Of a stretch of 64,000 nucleotides of DNA, positions 23,140-34,618 are shown piece by piece (position 1 is the first letter of the stretch; every line of letters begins with the position of its first letter). The position numbers were made by a program, and so were the translations under genes. The stretch lies in the NCBI RefSeq assembly GCF_027595985.1, contig NC_073311.1, positions 46,021,438 through 46,085,437 on the forward strand, read 5' to 3'. The notes beneath the pieces were generated by a model. The model did not search any database and was not told the DNA's origin. It worked only from the letters and a program-made list of their open reading frames with translations. Source of the DNA: Sorex araneus. Its lineage: Eukaryota > Chordata > Mammalia > Eulipotyphla > Soricidae.

Positions 23140-23545
23140 GTGTTCTCAACCTTTCTCCAGCCATGGCTCCCTACTGACCTTAGATGCATCCCTTGGTCTG
23201 TCCCTAATCTCGCCCCTGGCCCCCAGCAGACTAGTTCACTGGTCTCATGCTGTGTGTGACTCCCCATCAAGGTGATTTTCACCTGTTTCCCCTTATAATA
23301 TTCTAATATCCCCCACTGAGTGGACACTTTTACAGGAAGAACAGCAGCTTGTCCACACAGAGAGATGGACACTTTTTCCAAAGGTGTGAACACTTTCACA
23401 TGCTTATCAGAGAGATCCTGTGTTCCTTTGCATGACGTTGCTTCTCTATGGCAAAGACTAACTGGGCATCTTAGCAGGTTTTACCACAACAATCTGTTCT
23501 GCAAGTGCAGGAACCTCACCTGGAGTATTTACCAAGAGTTCCAGG

Positions 23546-23722
23546 GGCTGGAGCGGTAGTACAGCGAGTAAGGGGCTTGCCTTGCACACAGCCAACCGGG
23601 GTATGATCCCCAGCATCCCATATGGTTCCAAGCACCAATAGGAGTGATTCCCGAGTGCAGAGCCAGGGAGAATACCTGGGCATCGTTGAATGTGTCCCCC
23701 CCTCCCCAAACAAACAAAAAAA
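23546..23722 (+). mobile_element. SINE-A
   Basis: Moderately diverged. Tail 'caaacaaacaaaaaaag'. The imperfect TSD is 'agagttcc' / 'agaattcc'. Confidence 0.88.
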
Positions 23723-23829
23723 GAATTCCAGACCTGGAAGTTCAAAGATCTTGACTTGCCTCCAAAACAAGTGTCAATAAATAATAGTGAATGTGATGTG
23801 ATTTCCAGTTCTGACACTTTTTGGCTATC

Positions 23830-23897
23830 TGACCAATCAAACTTGTGTTGGCCACATGCAAAGCAAGTGCCGTACCCACCATACTATCTCAACCCCC
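23830..23897 (-). mobile_element. SINE-A head fragment
   Basis: Only the tRNA-like head is left ('gttggccacatgcaaagcaagtgcc...'), cut at the left and abutting an L1 3' end. Confidence 0.65.
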
Positions 23898-23924
23898 CCT
23901 TTTAAAAACAGGGGCTATTCCTTG

Positions 23925-24126
23925 TCCTGCCACAGAGGTGGGGTGGAGGGTATGGGGTGGGGGTGGTGAGAGGGATGCTGGGATCATTGGTGGTGGTGAA
24001 TGGGCACTGGTGGAGGGATGGGTACTTGATCACTGTATGACTGAAACACAAGCACGAAAGTTTGTGAGTCTGTAACTGCACCTCACGGTGATTCACTAAT
24101 ATAAAATTAAAAAATAAAAATAAAAA
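23925..24126 (+). mobile_element. L1 3' UTR end
   Basis: G-rich block then 'gggcactggtggagggatggg', 'gtatgactgaaacacaagcacg', 'cacggtgattcac' and an A-rich tail. About 200 bp, 5'-truncated. Confidence 0.87.
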
Positions 24127-24129
24127 ACA

Positions 24130-24268
24130 GGTTATTCCTGGTGATACTCAGGGTCGCCAATGCCACACTTGGGGTGCTGGGGATGAAGGGTACACATCCC
24201 AGATGGAGCTTAGGTTCTCAAACATGTCAGGCATGTGTTCTACTGAGCTCTCCACACCCTTCCCCACC
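24130..24268 (-). mobile_element. old SINE-A-like fragment
   Basis: 'ttattcctggtgatactcagggtcgcc' and 'caggcatgtgttctactgagctctcc' resemble the SINE body and head in a decayed form. Confidence 0.5.
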
Positions 24269-24959
24269 CCTACCCAGAAGACAGAGATTCTCCAAAAAAG
24301 GTTACAGAGAAACTTCTCTGTGACTGGAGTATACATGGAGATGCAAGAAAAGAGAAGTTGTCTGGCTGAATGAATGATGCGTGCAGGAGGCAATGTTCCT
24401 GCAGGGAATGAGGCTAGCTAACTCCTTCGGGAGAGGCAGGTTAGTAATAAATGAATCTATATATGAGCTGTTAAATAATAACAATATATTAAGTGTGCTG
24501 TGTGCAATTTACCAATTCCTTGTGTAACAACTGCCTAAAAGAAAGATTCCAAATGTTTCCAAATGTGCAGACGTTTCTAAACATATTTGGCTTACTGCCT
24601 GCTTTCTGGGGTGCAGGGTGGGGTGGGGGGAACCCAGTAGAAAAACCTTCTTCCTTTCAGTAAACAAACAGAAAGTGCCCCTGAACCTCCGCTGAGGTTC
24701 CTAACCCCACCAGGACCCTTGCATTGCCTTGTTCCAGACCCTCCAGGGGGCGCTGTTGCCCACGCCGGACCTCTGCCATCCGTCCGGGTCTCCTGCTTCC
24801 TCACCCATCCAGATGAGATTCATCTCCCAGATGACATCTCCCCTCAGCAACTCTCTCACTGCTCACAGTTCCACTGCCTGTAACTGGGAGTAGATGGGCA
24901 GAGAGGGAAAAGGGCAGTTCCCAGCCTAATTCCTCAGTCTCCTGGGGTGGGCTAGCTAC

Positions 24960-25590
24960 GAAGATTCCACCTTCAGTGGAGCAGGATTACACAAACCTGA
25001 TGGGAAAGATACACAGAAGCCCACTGAGCTCAGGGAGTGAAGACGGTGACACCCAGGGCTCAAACAGCACCAACCAGCTCTACAAACTCTCCGAGAATGA
25101 CCTCGGGAACGCCACAGCGAGGGTGTTCCATGAGCTCAGAGAAACGATGGCACAGGCAGTCAGCAAGGCACAAGGAAGCATGAGTGGAAAAGAGGAAATT
25201 ATGCTCAGAAGTGACAGAAATGACGGGTATGGGAGGTGATATAAAAAACCCAACAGAGTGCCTGGAGAGATAGCACATCGGATAGGGCGTTTGCCTTACA
25301 CGCGGCCGACCCGGGTTCAAATCCCAGCATCCCATATGGTCCCCTGAGCATGGCCAGGGGTAATTCCTGAGTGAAGAGCCAGGAGTAATCCCTGTGCATC
25401 GCCAGGTGTGACCCAAAAAGCAAAAAAAAAAAAAAAAAAAAAAAAACCAAAAACCAAAAAACAAAAAAAAACCAACAGAAGTTCTGAGCAATAGGATAAC
25501 AGCAGCTGAGAAGATGATCAAGAAGCATCAAGATGAGAGACAGGGGACCTTCAGAAGACAACAGAAGATGGAAAAGAATCTGAAAAAAAA
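24960..25590 (+). mobile_element. L1-like 5'-region fragment split by a SINE-A
   Basis: Parts at 24960-25256 and 25470-25590 read on as one purine-rich sequence ('agcagctgagaagatgatcaag...agaagacaacagaagatgg'), which resembles 930-1010 of this window ('acagctgaggagaagatcag...acaacagaagatgg'). The common ancestor is probably the 5' part of an L1. Confidence 0.5.
25259..25463 (+). mobile_element. SINE-A inserted in an L1-like fragment
   Basis: Full length plus a long A tail (25428-25463). Flanks share 'aaacccaacagag' / 'aaaccaacagaag' as an imperfect TSD. Confidence 0.92.
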
Positions 25591-25685
25591 AAAAAGTGGG
25601 TCCGTGTATGGAAAGGCAGATGCCCCTCTCACTGGTCCCTCTAGTGACTGCTTTAAGAAAGTAAAAGCCCACCATATGTATATGT

Positions 25686-25928
25686 GGGCTGGAGTGATAG
25701 CACAGCAGGTAGGGTGTTTGCCTTGCACGCGACGACCTGGATTCGACTCCTCCGTCCCTCTCAGTGAGTCTGGCAAGCTACCGAGAGTATCCTGCCTGCA
25801 TGGCAGAGCCGGCAAGCTATCTGTGACATATTTGATATGCCAAAAACAGTAACAACAAGTCTCACAATGGAGACGTTACTGGTGCCCGCTCGAGCAAATT
25901 AATGAACAACGGGATGAGAGTGCTACGT
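25686..25928 (+). mobile_element. SINE-B
   Basis: Full length, with one base missing in the head ('cgcgacgacctggattcgactcc'). It ends 'gggatgagagtgctac'. Confidence 0.92.
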
Positions 25929-25999
25929 TGCATATGCACTATATTTTACATACTACTTTCTAACAAATACCTTTTATAATATATAAAGAAAATCATGCT

Positions 26000-26186
26000 G
26001 GACCGGAGTAATGTTACAGTGACTAGGCATTGGCCTTGCATGTGGTCAGCCCGGGTCCAGTCACTGGCATCCCCTGTGGTCCCCTGAACCCACTAGAGAG
26101 ATCTCTGAGCGCAGAGCCAAGAGCAAGCCCTGGGCACTGCTGGATGTGGCCCAGAAACACAGAGACAAGCATAAAAACCAAAAACC
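26000..26186 (+). mobile_element. old SINE-A
   Basis: Diverged head 'ctggaccggagtaatgttacagtgac'. The tail is mixed A/C/G. All modules are in order. Confidence 0.82.
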
Positions 26187-26815
26187 CCAGAACCCAATCA
26201 CGCTTATTTAGGGGGCAAGTATCTTCAGACTGCAGAAACGAACAGAGATTCATATACTGAATAGTTAGAATCACAGAGAACTCCAGTTCCCAAGGAAAAG
26301 AAATGACCCAATAAAAAAAAAGGAAAGGAAATGTGAAGCACCAATAAACCGATGAAAGAAATACAACTTCATGCAACTATTAAAGGAATGCCCTAAAACC
26401 ACAGTGAGCTCCATTTCATACCCATCTGGCAAAACTCTGCCTTAAAAGAGCAACGATAGTGAACATATTTTTTTACGTGGCCATTAACAGGGCCACGGAG
26501 TGTTCCGACAAGCTCCCATGAATAAGCTGACTTCCTTTAGCATAGAAACGGCCCAACTCCACGGCTAATCTCGGGGAGAAGTCTAGCTGCTGGATCATCC
26601 CAGTTCCACAGCTCTCGGAGTGGACAGCCACACACGTGGCCAGGCAAGACATCCATGTTTCACAGTTCTGACAGCCCAGGAACTTTGATGGAAAAGTGGC
26701 ATAGAAGCCTACTAAGCTCAATGAGCAAAAAAACAATACACAGAAGGCTCAACTAGCACCCAAAAAAAGCTCAGTAAATTCTTAGACAATGACTTTAGTA
26801 ACACCACTGTGAGAT
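26187..26815. other. intron sequence with an L1-like piece
   Basis: 26700-26815 ('gaagcctactaagctcaatgag', 'tagaaggctcaactagcaccc') resembles the L1-like blocks at 690-780 and 25010-25090. 26470-26700 is unassigned; its 87-codon minus-strand frame matches nothing I recognise. Confidence 0.35.
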
Positions 26816-26825
26816 ATGCATTGTC

Positions 26826-27084
26826 ACACTGTATCACTGTCACTGTCACTATCATCCCATTGTTCATCGATTTGTTCGAGCGGGCACCAGTAACGTCTCT
26901 CATTGAGAGACTTATTGTTACTATTTTTGGCATATCAAATATGCACAGGTAGCTTGCCAGGCTCTGCCGCTCGGGCTTGATACTCTCGGTAGCTTGCCGG
27001 GCTCTCCGAGAGGGGCGGAGGAATCGAACTTGGGTCAGCGGCGTGAAAGGCGAATGCCCAACCGCTGTGCTATTGCTCCAGCCC
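26826..27084 (-). mobile_element. SINE-B
   Basis: TSD 'atgcattgt' at 26817-26825 and 27085-27093. The tail (left end here) has three TCACTG units. A 'ctctcattgagaga' duplication is visible in the body. Confidence 0.93.
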
Positions 27085-27089
27085 ATGCA

Positions 27090-27308
27090 TTGTTACAATG
27101 CAATATAAATTATGTTGTGCCTGTGCAGGGGGCAAGTTGCGTGGGAAACTGGGACACGGACGGAGGGCAGGTCACACTGGTGGTGGGGCTGGCGCTGGAA
27201 CTTGGAACACTTTAACAACTTGAGACTTGAACAACTGTATTATGAACAACTTTGTCAATCACTGTGTCTCAATAAAGTTTCAGACATTTGAAAAAAAAAG
27301 AAAAAAAG
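27090..27308 (+). mobile_element. LINE-like 3'-end fragment with AATAAA and A tail
   Basis: 'gggaaactgggacacggacgg', 'cacactggtggtggggctgg', 'tgaacaactttgtcaatcactgtgtctcaataaag', then A-rich. Related to the 3' ends at 2865 and 12990. Confidence 0.5.
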
Positions 27309-27487
27309 GAAGACCCGCTGCTCTGAGGTGGAGCAGTGCTGTAGTCTATGGCGCAAGGCCACACATGTGTGTTCTTCTCTATCAGCACATGATTTTTACA
27401 CAGGTGGTGGGGCTTGGACATCGGCACGTCTCCTTCCTTCTGAGAGCAATTTCATGATACCTATTAAGCTCAACTGGTGCGCATGTT

Positions 27488-27670
27488 TTTTTTGTTCTTG
27501 TTTTTTGCTTTTTGGGTCACACCCAGCGATGCTCAGGGGTTACTCCTGGCTCTGCATTCAGGAATTACTCCTGGCGGTGCTTGGGGGACCATATGGGATG
27601 CCGGGGATCGAACCCGGGTCGGCCACATGCAAGACAAACGCCCTAGCCACTGTGCTATATCACTCCAGCC
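27488..27670 (-). mobile_element. SINE-A with 19-bp perfect TSD
   Basis: TSD at 27469-27487 and 27671-27689 ('ctcaactggtgcgcatgtt') is identical on both sides. One of the youngest-looking copies. Confidence 0.96.
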
Positions 27671-27935
27671 CTCAACTGGTGCGCATGTTAATTTAGCCTT
27701 TACACCAAGAAGTAACTTTCCCCTTTTGCCACATAGGTAAAAGCATAAACCTGTTCCCAGCTAAAAAAAAGAAAAAAAGAGTCTGGATTTCCATTGGCCT
27801 TGGGCCCCCTGTAGCCGCCCGAAACACTGAGAAGACTCTAAGCATGGGTGTTGTTCTGAAGTTCTACACCTAGAGCCTAGAGAAATGTGAAACCATACCT
27901 AGGGCCCCATTTTTATACACATATATCTCACTGCA

Positions 27936-28046
27936 TCACTGCAATCACTATCATCCTATTGCTCATTGATTTGCTTGAGCAGGTACCACTAACATTTCCA
28001 TTGTGAGACTTATTATTACTGTTTTTGGCATATTGGATATGCTATA
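27936..28046 (-). mobile_element. SINE-B fragment (tail half)
   Basis: The tail and distal body are present. The head is lost where a (TA)n array begins. Confidence 0.82.
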
Positions 28047-28066
28047 TTATATATATACATATATAC

Positions 28067-28106
<40 letters not shown>
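28047..28106. repeat. (TA)n/(TACA)n microsatellite
   Basis: About 60 bp of TA with interspersed TACATA. It replaces the head of the preceding SINE-B, and a SINE-A-like fragment follows it. Confidence 0.95.
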
Positions 28107-28108
<2 letters not shown>

Positions 28109-28114
28109 AGCTCT

Positions 28115-28228
28115 GGGGCTGGAGGGGTAGTCCAGTGTGTAGGGCACTTGCTTTACATATGGCTGACCTGTGTTGGATTCTGGCTGTTAGGTGTGCCCCC
28201 CACCCGAAATAAAAAAAAAATAAATTCT
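28115..28228 (+). mobile_element. SINE-A fragment with internal deletion
   Basis: Head 'ggggctggaggggtagtccagtgtgt' and 'tttacatatggctgacctgtgttgg', then directly 'ggctgttaggtgtgccccccacccg' and an A-rich tail. The central 60 bp is missing. Confidence 0.75.
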
Positions 28229-28239
28229 TAAAAAAGAAC

Positions 28240-29500
28240 ATAAACCAAGATCTGGAAGTAACCTAAAATGTCAGCTAACAGCAGCATGGCGCCGTGAGCT
28301 CAGGCCATGCAGCTGAACACGGTATAGAAGGTTCAATGAATGAAAAAGCAACATGAATCAATGAGTCGGTCTCCACGGCCTAAGACTAAATAAAAAAGAA
28401 CAGAAGACAAAGTGTACGATTCTAATAATAAGGCTCACGGATCCAAGAGGCCATAAAAATGTCATTTCTACATACGTCCAAGGCAGCCATGTAAAAACAC
28501 GCATGTTGGCTCGAGACCAGCCTGGAAGGCTGACAACTGCTGAGAGGGAATGAAAAGGAGACCAGGGGAGAGGGCGGGATGCCCTGCAGGGCGCACGCCA
28601 CAGGTGGCCCGGCCTGGTCCGCACTGATCACGCCAGGGCTACCCTAACTCTTCAGAACAAGCGTCCACATGCTCTCACTGTCCTCCCCGGGGAATGTCTC
28701 CTGGAGACACCGAATGGACTGAGCCAGGAGGCGAGGGCAGGAGAGCCCAGAGGCACTGGCTAAGAACGGGAGTCATTTAAACTGTGGGTTGCAGGAGCCC
28801 AACGCCCCAGGGAGGAGCTTAGCTATCCCCTCTCAGAAGTTCCCACTTGACCGTCGATGGCGTCAACTCCAGCAGTAAAGCACCGCCTCCCCGCCACCTC
28901 CCGCTTCCAATCTCCTAACCCCGCCAGGCCTGTCTCGGCACTGGGAAACAGGGAAAATAACCCCTCCTCATGAGCACGGTGATGGACGGGTGTGGGACAC
29001 TCAGGACTGGGCTTGGCACCGGGAGAGTGTGAGCACAGCGGCTGTGGTTGAAGAGAACGAATGAGTCAGACAAGAATGAACAACCCTACGACGTCCCAGC
29101 GGCGGCTCCAACCACTTTTCCACCTGGGAGACAAAATCTGGAGGAAAGCAACTTGCCGTCTGGAACTCTGTGCCTGTTGAACTGATGGATGCTGGGGTTG
29201 AGGGCAAACGGAAGGCAGCCGAAGACATTTTTGGGCAGGGAGAGCCCACAGCGCCAGGGGACTCGGGTTTGAGCTGGCACCACAAGGCCAGCCCCACCCC
29301 TGGCACTGTTGGGTGTTGCCCCAGAGGCCTTCCAGCTCCGCAGGGTCAAAGCCGTTCTCTGGCTGGCCAGAAGAAATGACCAAATCAAGGCACCAGCAGC
29401 ATTACGCCTTGATTATTCCACGGCCTCGGAACCAGGGACCTAAACTTGAAAGGTCCTTGGCATATAGGCCCGGCCTCTCAGCTCTCTGAGAAAACGCAGG
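28240..29500. other. 27-kb intron, repeat-poor stretch
   Basis: No clear repeat. 29160-29340 is GC-rich with overlapping frames on both strands and a faint SINE-C resemblance. No extra exon is supported. Confidence 0.35.
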
Positions 29501-29508
29501 GTTCTTTG

Positions 29509-29687
29509 TGCTTTTTTGGTTTTGTTTTGTTACGTTTGGTCGCACCCGGCGATGCACAGGGGTTACTCCAGGCTCCGCACTCAGGAGTTACTCCTGGTGG
29601 TGCACGAGGGACCATATGGGATGCTGGGACTCGAACCCGGATCTGCCGCGTGCAAGGCAAACGCCCTACCCACTGTGCTATCACCCA
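29509..29687 (-). mobile_element. SINE-A
   Basis: Near complete; the head ends 'ctgtgctatcacccacat', with a mutated end. Left tail is T/G-rich. Confidence 0.9.
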
Positions 29688-29889
29688 CATGGGGCTCTTT
29701 GAAATGGACGTGTCTGGCTTCTGTGGGTTCCAGCTCTCAAGCACCAGGGGGGAAAAATGTGCTGTCATACCCCAATCCCATGACTGCCCTCCTCACCCCT
29801 GCGATTCTCTCCCTCCCCTGCCAGCCTTCTCCCAGTTATGGGACTTACTTAAATTCCCTTCCCAAGTCATTTATTTCTGAACGTTCTAC

Positions 29890-30620
29890 GATGACTTAAA
29901 ATCCAAGCAGTTTCAAATGAATTGATTTTTTCCCCCCTCTTTTGCGGGCAAACCAAAGCTATCAGTGACTCCGTGGAATGCTGCATATAATGGATTATGA
30001 GGGCACCGTCAGTATCAGGTTCTCCTCCTTGCAGCATACTTTATTTTAAAACGAAATGGCTATTCCAGGAATGCATGCTTTTCACTGGAAAAACACATCG
30101 AAAAGCAAACCCAGGGCAGACTGTTTTCACACCGTCTGTTTGTTTTTTATGAAATATGCATAGCTCCTTTAGGTAAATAGACCTCCTGAAAAGGCAACTT
30201 TGTCATCCCCGCTAATTATGCATGTTCGAGATGTGCTGCTTGGGATTTAAATAAATATATGAAGTACAAGAATATGTATTTGCTTTGGATGATATTGATT
30301 CTTTAGGCCAGCTTCTTCTTTAAGCTAGAATGAACACGGCCACGCTTTCCCATGCTACATTCCCTCAATGCCCCAACGGCAAGTAGCAGTCTTGTATATC
30401 GAGTGAGGAGAGACACTTCTTTAGAGGAGGAATCGCTTAGAAATATGCTACAAATAAACACCAGGAGCAGCAAATTAGGGCCATCCTTCCCAAACCCTCA
30501 CTTTCAGGACATTAAATTCATCCCGCCTATAAAAATATGCTCCCTTGACCCAGTTTCTAGACTAAAAACACTGCTCATTAAAATCCTGTATTTAAATTCA
30601 TGCTAGGAAGACTTTATCCT
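29890..30620. other. repeat-free intron block, candidate conserved non-coding element
   Basis: About 730 bp without repeats, AT-rich. It has clustered octamer/homeodomain-like words: 'aatgcatgc' near 30070, 'gaaatatgcatagc' near 30150, 'gctaattatgcatg' near 30210. Function is inferred only. Confidence 0.35.
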
Positions 30621-30769
30621 AAATTAATCTACTCTTGATGATTCCAATGAAAGTGTCTTTTCTACAGCCTGAACTATTTTTGTGAGGTTGTTGGCGGGGG
30701 AAGGATGGAACAAAGATGAACCTTCTTTTAAGAGGGAAGCCACATAGTCACCAAACTCCCAAGAAATCC

Positions 30770-30771
<2 letters not shown>

Positions 30772-30815
<44 letters not shown>
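30772..30815. repeat. (CA)n microsatellite
   Basis: About 21 CA units. Cys/Val frames are artefacts. Confidence 0.97.
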
Positions 30816-30817
<2 letters not shown>

Positions 30818-30821
30818 TAGT

Positions 30822-30908
30822 AAAAGCCCCAAAGTCTCGGGTTTGTGGTTCAGTGAGAGTGCCTTCTGCACGGCCACGTGAGGCTGAGTGTTCAAACCCC
30901 TGCACTGC
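30822..30908 (+). mobile_element. possible old SINE fragment
   Basis: 'gggtttgtggttcagtgagagtgccttctgcacgg...gagtgttcaaacccctgcac' has the spacing of a tRNA-like head. Weak. Confidence 0.35.
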
Positions 30909-31107
30909 TTCACACTACTGACTGTGACCCAGACTCCGCCGGTCTGAGCTCACTATCACAACCAGGTCAGTGAGCGACCTGAGTATATCGCAACATCAAC
31001 AACGGAGGCCAAGGAGAGGGGGAAACGGTGGAGGCCTTCTGTCCGAAAGAAACTTTCAGAATGCTTTCTAGGAGACACACAACAGGCATAGCTCTCAAAT
31101 TAGTTTT

Positions 31108-31277
31108 GGTTCTTTCTTTTTGGGTCATACCCGGTGATCCACAGGGTTACTCCTGGCTTTACACTCAGGAATTACTCCTGGAGGTGCTCAAGGGAACCCT
31201 ACGGGATGCTGGAAATCGAACCCGGGTCAGCCATGTGCAAGGCAAATGCCCTACCCGCTGTGCTATTGCTTCAGCCC
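31108..31277 (-). mobile_element. SINE-A (first of a tandem pair)
   Basis: Preceded by 'aaattagttttgg' (31097) and followed by 'catattagttttat' (31279). The shared 'attagtttt' is the likely TSD core. Confidence 0.9.
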
Positions 31278-31317
31278 CTCATATTAGTTTTATTTTAAAT
31301 TTTTTTAATTTCTAAAT

Positions 31318-31491
31318 TTTTGCTTTTTTTGGGTCACATCCGGCGATGCACAGGGGTTACTCCTGGCTCATGCACTCAGGAATTACCCCTAGCAGTGCTC
31401 AGGGGATCATATGGGATGCTGGGAATTGAACCCTGGTCGGCCATGTGCAAGCCAAATAAATGCCCTACCTGCTGTGCTATCGCTCCAGCCC
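31318..31491 (-). mobile_element. SINE-A (second of a tandem pair)
   Basis: Same orientation, about 40 bp after the first. It is followed by 'tcatattagttttaaaag' (31492), a third copy of the same flank. It carries an 'aaataaatgcc' insertion in the head. Confidence 0.9.
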
Positions 31492-31559
31492 CTCATATTA
31501 GTTTTAAAAGGCAAACACTATATCCTAAAAAAGTGGATAAAAAAATCTAGAGAATTCAC

Positions 31560-32055
31560 ACACACACGTCAGAAAATGCAAGACTAACCATTACAATACA
31601 AATGAATATTAATACTGGGCAAAAGAAAGCCAAATACATATTCAATAGGAATCTACTTTTATAAATTTCAGAGCCATGCTAAGTTAAAGAGTATTATGTA
31701 GGTATCCAAATATACACAGCAAAATCATAAGAAAATACTTGTTAGCCACACCGTATGAATCAATTTGCTCTGTGGAGGAACACAGGGGAAAACATTATTG
31801 CTGGCCAGTTATAATTCTTACACTGAATGGCAGCATATGGTCATTCATTGTATCTTCTTTCTACCTTGTGAATGTGATCATTGCTTATGTATTCACTATT
31901 TAATACAGTTAAAATTTTTATTTTTTTAAAACATTTTTAAATGTAAAAATAATTTGTGAAACACTTGTTTTGTCACGGTGATTATGATAAGGTTCACAAA
32001 TTTTCTAAGTGCAATTTAATTAGTTAAAAATTTTAAATATAAAATTTGGTTATAT
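31560..32055. other. intron sequence, AT-rich, no feature
   Basis: Nothing recognised apart from short A/T runs near 31910-31940. Confidence 0.4.
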
Positions 32056-32067
32056 TGATCATTCCCC

Positions 32068-32221
32068 CACTTTTTTTTTTTTGACCATACCCAGAAGTTC
32101 TCTTGGCTCTGTGCTCTGTACTCCAGGTAGGCTTGAGGGACCATCGGGGTACCAGAGGTCAAAGCAAGTTCAGCCACATACCAAGCACGTGCCCTACCCA
32201 CTGTACTATCTCTCCAACCTC
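32068..32221 (-). mobile_element. old SINE-A with internal deletion
   Basis: Flanked by 'tgatcattcc' (32057) and 'tgatcatttcc' (32222), a probable TSD. The body is shortened near 'ctctgtactccaggtaggc'. Confidence 0.8.
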
Positions 32222-32284
32222 TGATCATTTCCTTTATGTGACCATGCCATTCTCTTCCAATAATGCAAGGTACCCATCATAGCT

Positions 32285-32530
32285 GGACTGGAGTGATAGC
32301 ACAGTGATAGGGCGTTTGCCTTGCACGAGGATGACCCAGTTCGATTCCTCCACCCCTCTTGAAGAGCCCGGCAAGCAACCAAGAGTATCTTGCCCGCACG
32401 GCAGAGCCTGGTATACCCGTGGCGTATTCAATATGCCAAAAACAGTAACAACAAGTCTCAAAATGGAGATGCTACCGGTGCCCACTTGAGCAAATCAATA
32501 AGCAACGGGATGACAGTGACAGTGACAGTG
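32285..32530 (+). mobile_element. SINE-B
   Basis: Perfect 13-bp TSD 'acccatcatagct' at 32272-32284 and 32531-32543. The tail has three GTGACA units. Confidence 0.95.
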
Positions 32531-32543
32531 ACCCATCATAGCT

Positions 32544-33325
32544 AATATCACTTAACATAAGTTCATGACAACCTGAGACATCAAGAAAAATGTCAAACAA
32601 GTCAGAAGATTCTAATTTCTAGCAAGCTAAAGGAAACAATATGGAAAATGGCATATAGTAACAGCTGTAAGAAACTGACATTTACTGATTGTTCTGGTAT
32701 ACATTAAGAAGACTGGTTTAAAACTGATCAATTTTCTTAGTGTGCAGCAGGAAGCCATGGAAGTGAAAGATGGGAAGGATGCAGAGCACGTTCCCTGGTC
32801 CCCTTAGGAGACCCCTCACCTCTGCCGAGAACGCTTTGAAGCAGGAGGGCTTTCTTTAGGTTACCCAGGCAAACATTTCAATGGAGAAAAGGATATCCCT
32901 TCACTAGACGTTGTCTTTCCAATATAAGTCTGACTTCAGAAAGCACATAATAAGTATTTTGAATATAGCCCTCAAGTTACTGGTGGGGGGGTCTTTGAGT
33001 ATGAGAATTATAGGCAACTTGACGACGATGAATAATTGTTGAATTGTGACAAGAAAAAAACAAAACCTAAGAAATGCAAAAGATCCTTATGAAACAAGGA
33101 CCTTTCCTCACATGCGCTTGAGAGAGAAATCTGTTTCTTCATTTCACAAGGTGACATATGGTCTCAGAAAACAGACTTTAAACTATCGCTTTGACTCTAC
33201 AGAAATTGAGTAGTAGATATTGTTAGAAATGGAACTACCTGAAAAAAAGAAAAGAAAAGAAACGATCTGAAATACAATTTGACTGCAGGTAAATTGAAGA
33301 AAACAACTCCCTAAAAAAGACATCT
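32544..33325. other. intron sequence, no feature
   Basis: No repeat or exon recognised. Confidence 0.4.
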
Positions 33326-33328
33326 CAC

Positions 33329-33500
33329 TGCAGGGTGGGGGTGGGGGTGGGGTTAGGGGTGTGGGAGATTAACTGGGGACATTGGTGGTGGAAAATGTAG
33401 ACTGGTGAAGGGATAGATGTTGGAACACTGTATGACTGAAACACAGTCATGAATAACTTTGTAACTGTGTATCTCACAGTGATTCAATTTTAAAAAGCTT
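33329..33500 (+). mobile_element. L1 3' UTR end
   Basis: G-rich 'gggtgggggtgggggtgggg', 'ggacattggtggtgg', 'gtatgactgaaacacagtcatg', 'cacagtgattcaatttt', A/T-rich end. About 170 bp. Confidence 0.87.
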
Positions 33501-33928
33501 TTTTTTTTTAAAGACAACTGATTGACAGAAGGAAGAGATAAAGAAATAACTGAGTAATTTGAACCCTAGGAAATAGACTTTTTTAAAAAATAAGGGTCAA
33601 AAGTCATTGGTTAGGGACTGAATATAGAGAAAAGCAGCAAACAGCACTGGACATTCAAAAGCAAGGAGCATCATTAACCTAATATCTCAGAAAAAGCAAC
33701 AAGAAGAAGTGACACATGCAAAAGCTCCACAAATAATCAAGCTGGACTTGCATAGGATTTGAGAGACAGACTCACATTGGATTCATTAATGTAATTATTG
33801 CTGCTGCTGAAATGCTACCACAATGACTTAAACATCTATAATGAAAGAAAAAGGGTGATGCTTTGGTAGAAATTTTCCAAACACGGATTGTGGCCTACCT
33901 AGAGTTTACAGTTAAAATGAACAGTGAA
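33501..33928. other. intron sequence, no feature
   Basis: A-rich. Nothing recognised. Confidence 0.4.
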
Positions 33929-34072
33929 AGGGGCTGCAGAGATAGTACAGCAGTAAGGTGTTTGCCTTGATGCAGACAACCGGGTTTCAATATCCTGCAC
34001 TGTATATGGTTCCCCAAATCAGCCAGGAATAAATCTTGAGCACTGCCCAGTGTGGCCCCCTCAAAAAAAGAG
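33929..34072 (+). mobile_element. old SINE-A
   Basis: Head 'ggggctgcagagatagtacagcag', B-box-like 'gggtttcaatatcc', tail 'cccctcaaaaaaagagaa'. Shortened. Confidence 0.82.
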
Positions 34073-34084
34073 AAATATATGTGT

Positions 34085-34500
34085 ATCTATACTCACTGAA
34101 AACCACCCAAGTGTCTAACAATAGATGGTTGGACAAAGAAGCTATGGTATATGTACACAATGGAATATTATACTGTCGTAACAAAGGATGAATCCTTGCA
34201 GTCTGTTGCCACAGAGATGAAACTGGAGACATGATGTGAAGTAAGCCAGAGGGAGAAGAACAAATGACAGATGATCTCATGCCGTGGTAGACAGAGAGAG
34301 AGAAAACAAGGCAACAGACAGTTTCTAATGAGGACCAACGTGTGGCCTCTGAAAGCAAATGTGAGATTTCTAAGCAGCGGGGGTAGAGGCTTGAGGGAAG
34401 GTGGACCAGGGGTGAAACTGATCCGGTGAAGGAGGGTCCTGAGCACTATGGTGGTGGTGGCGAACATGCAGTAACTTCATTCATCAAAACTATGAAAGTG
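34085..34500 (+). mobile_element. older L1 ORF2-end/3' UTR fragment
   Basis: 'acaatagatggttggacaaagaagctatggtatatgtacac' and 'caatggaatattatactg' are classic L1 ORF2 C-terminal sequence, followed by 'gatgaaactggagacatgatgtgaagtaagcc'. It is more diverged than the copies at 10878 and 41690. The frame is broken. Confidence 0.85.
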
Positions 34501-34618
34501 AACAGTGGTGCCCTGCAGCTTTGTCTGAGTGAAAAACAAAAAGTGGGTCCAAGAATTTGAAATATCCTTATAGGCATGGGGAGCTCTTTAGCCATGGCAA
34601 TAGTCACCAGAATCAGAA

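Noticed and set aside
26473-26736. 87-codon minus-strand frame, cysteine-rich at its middle
   Set aside because: No family recognised. It overlaps L1-like sequence on its right and has no supporting features.
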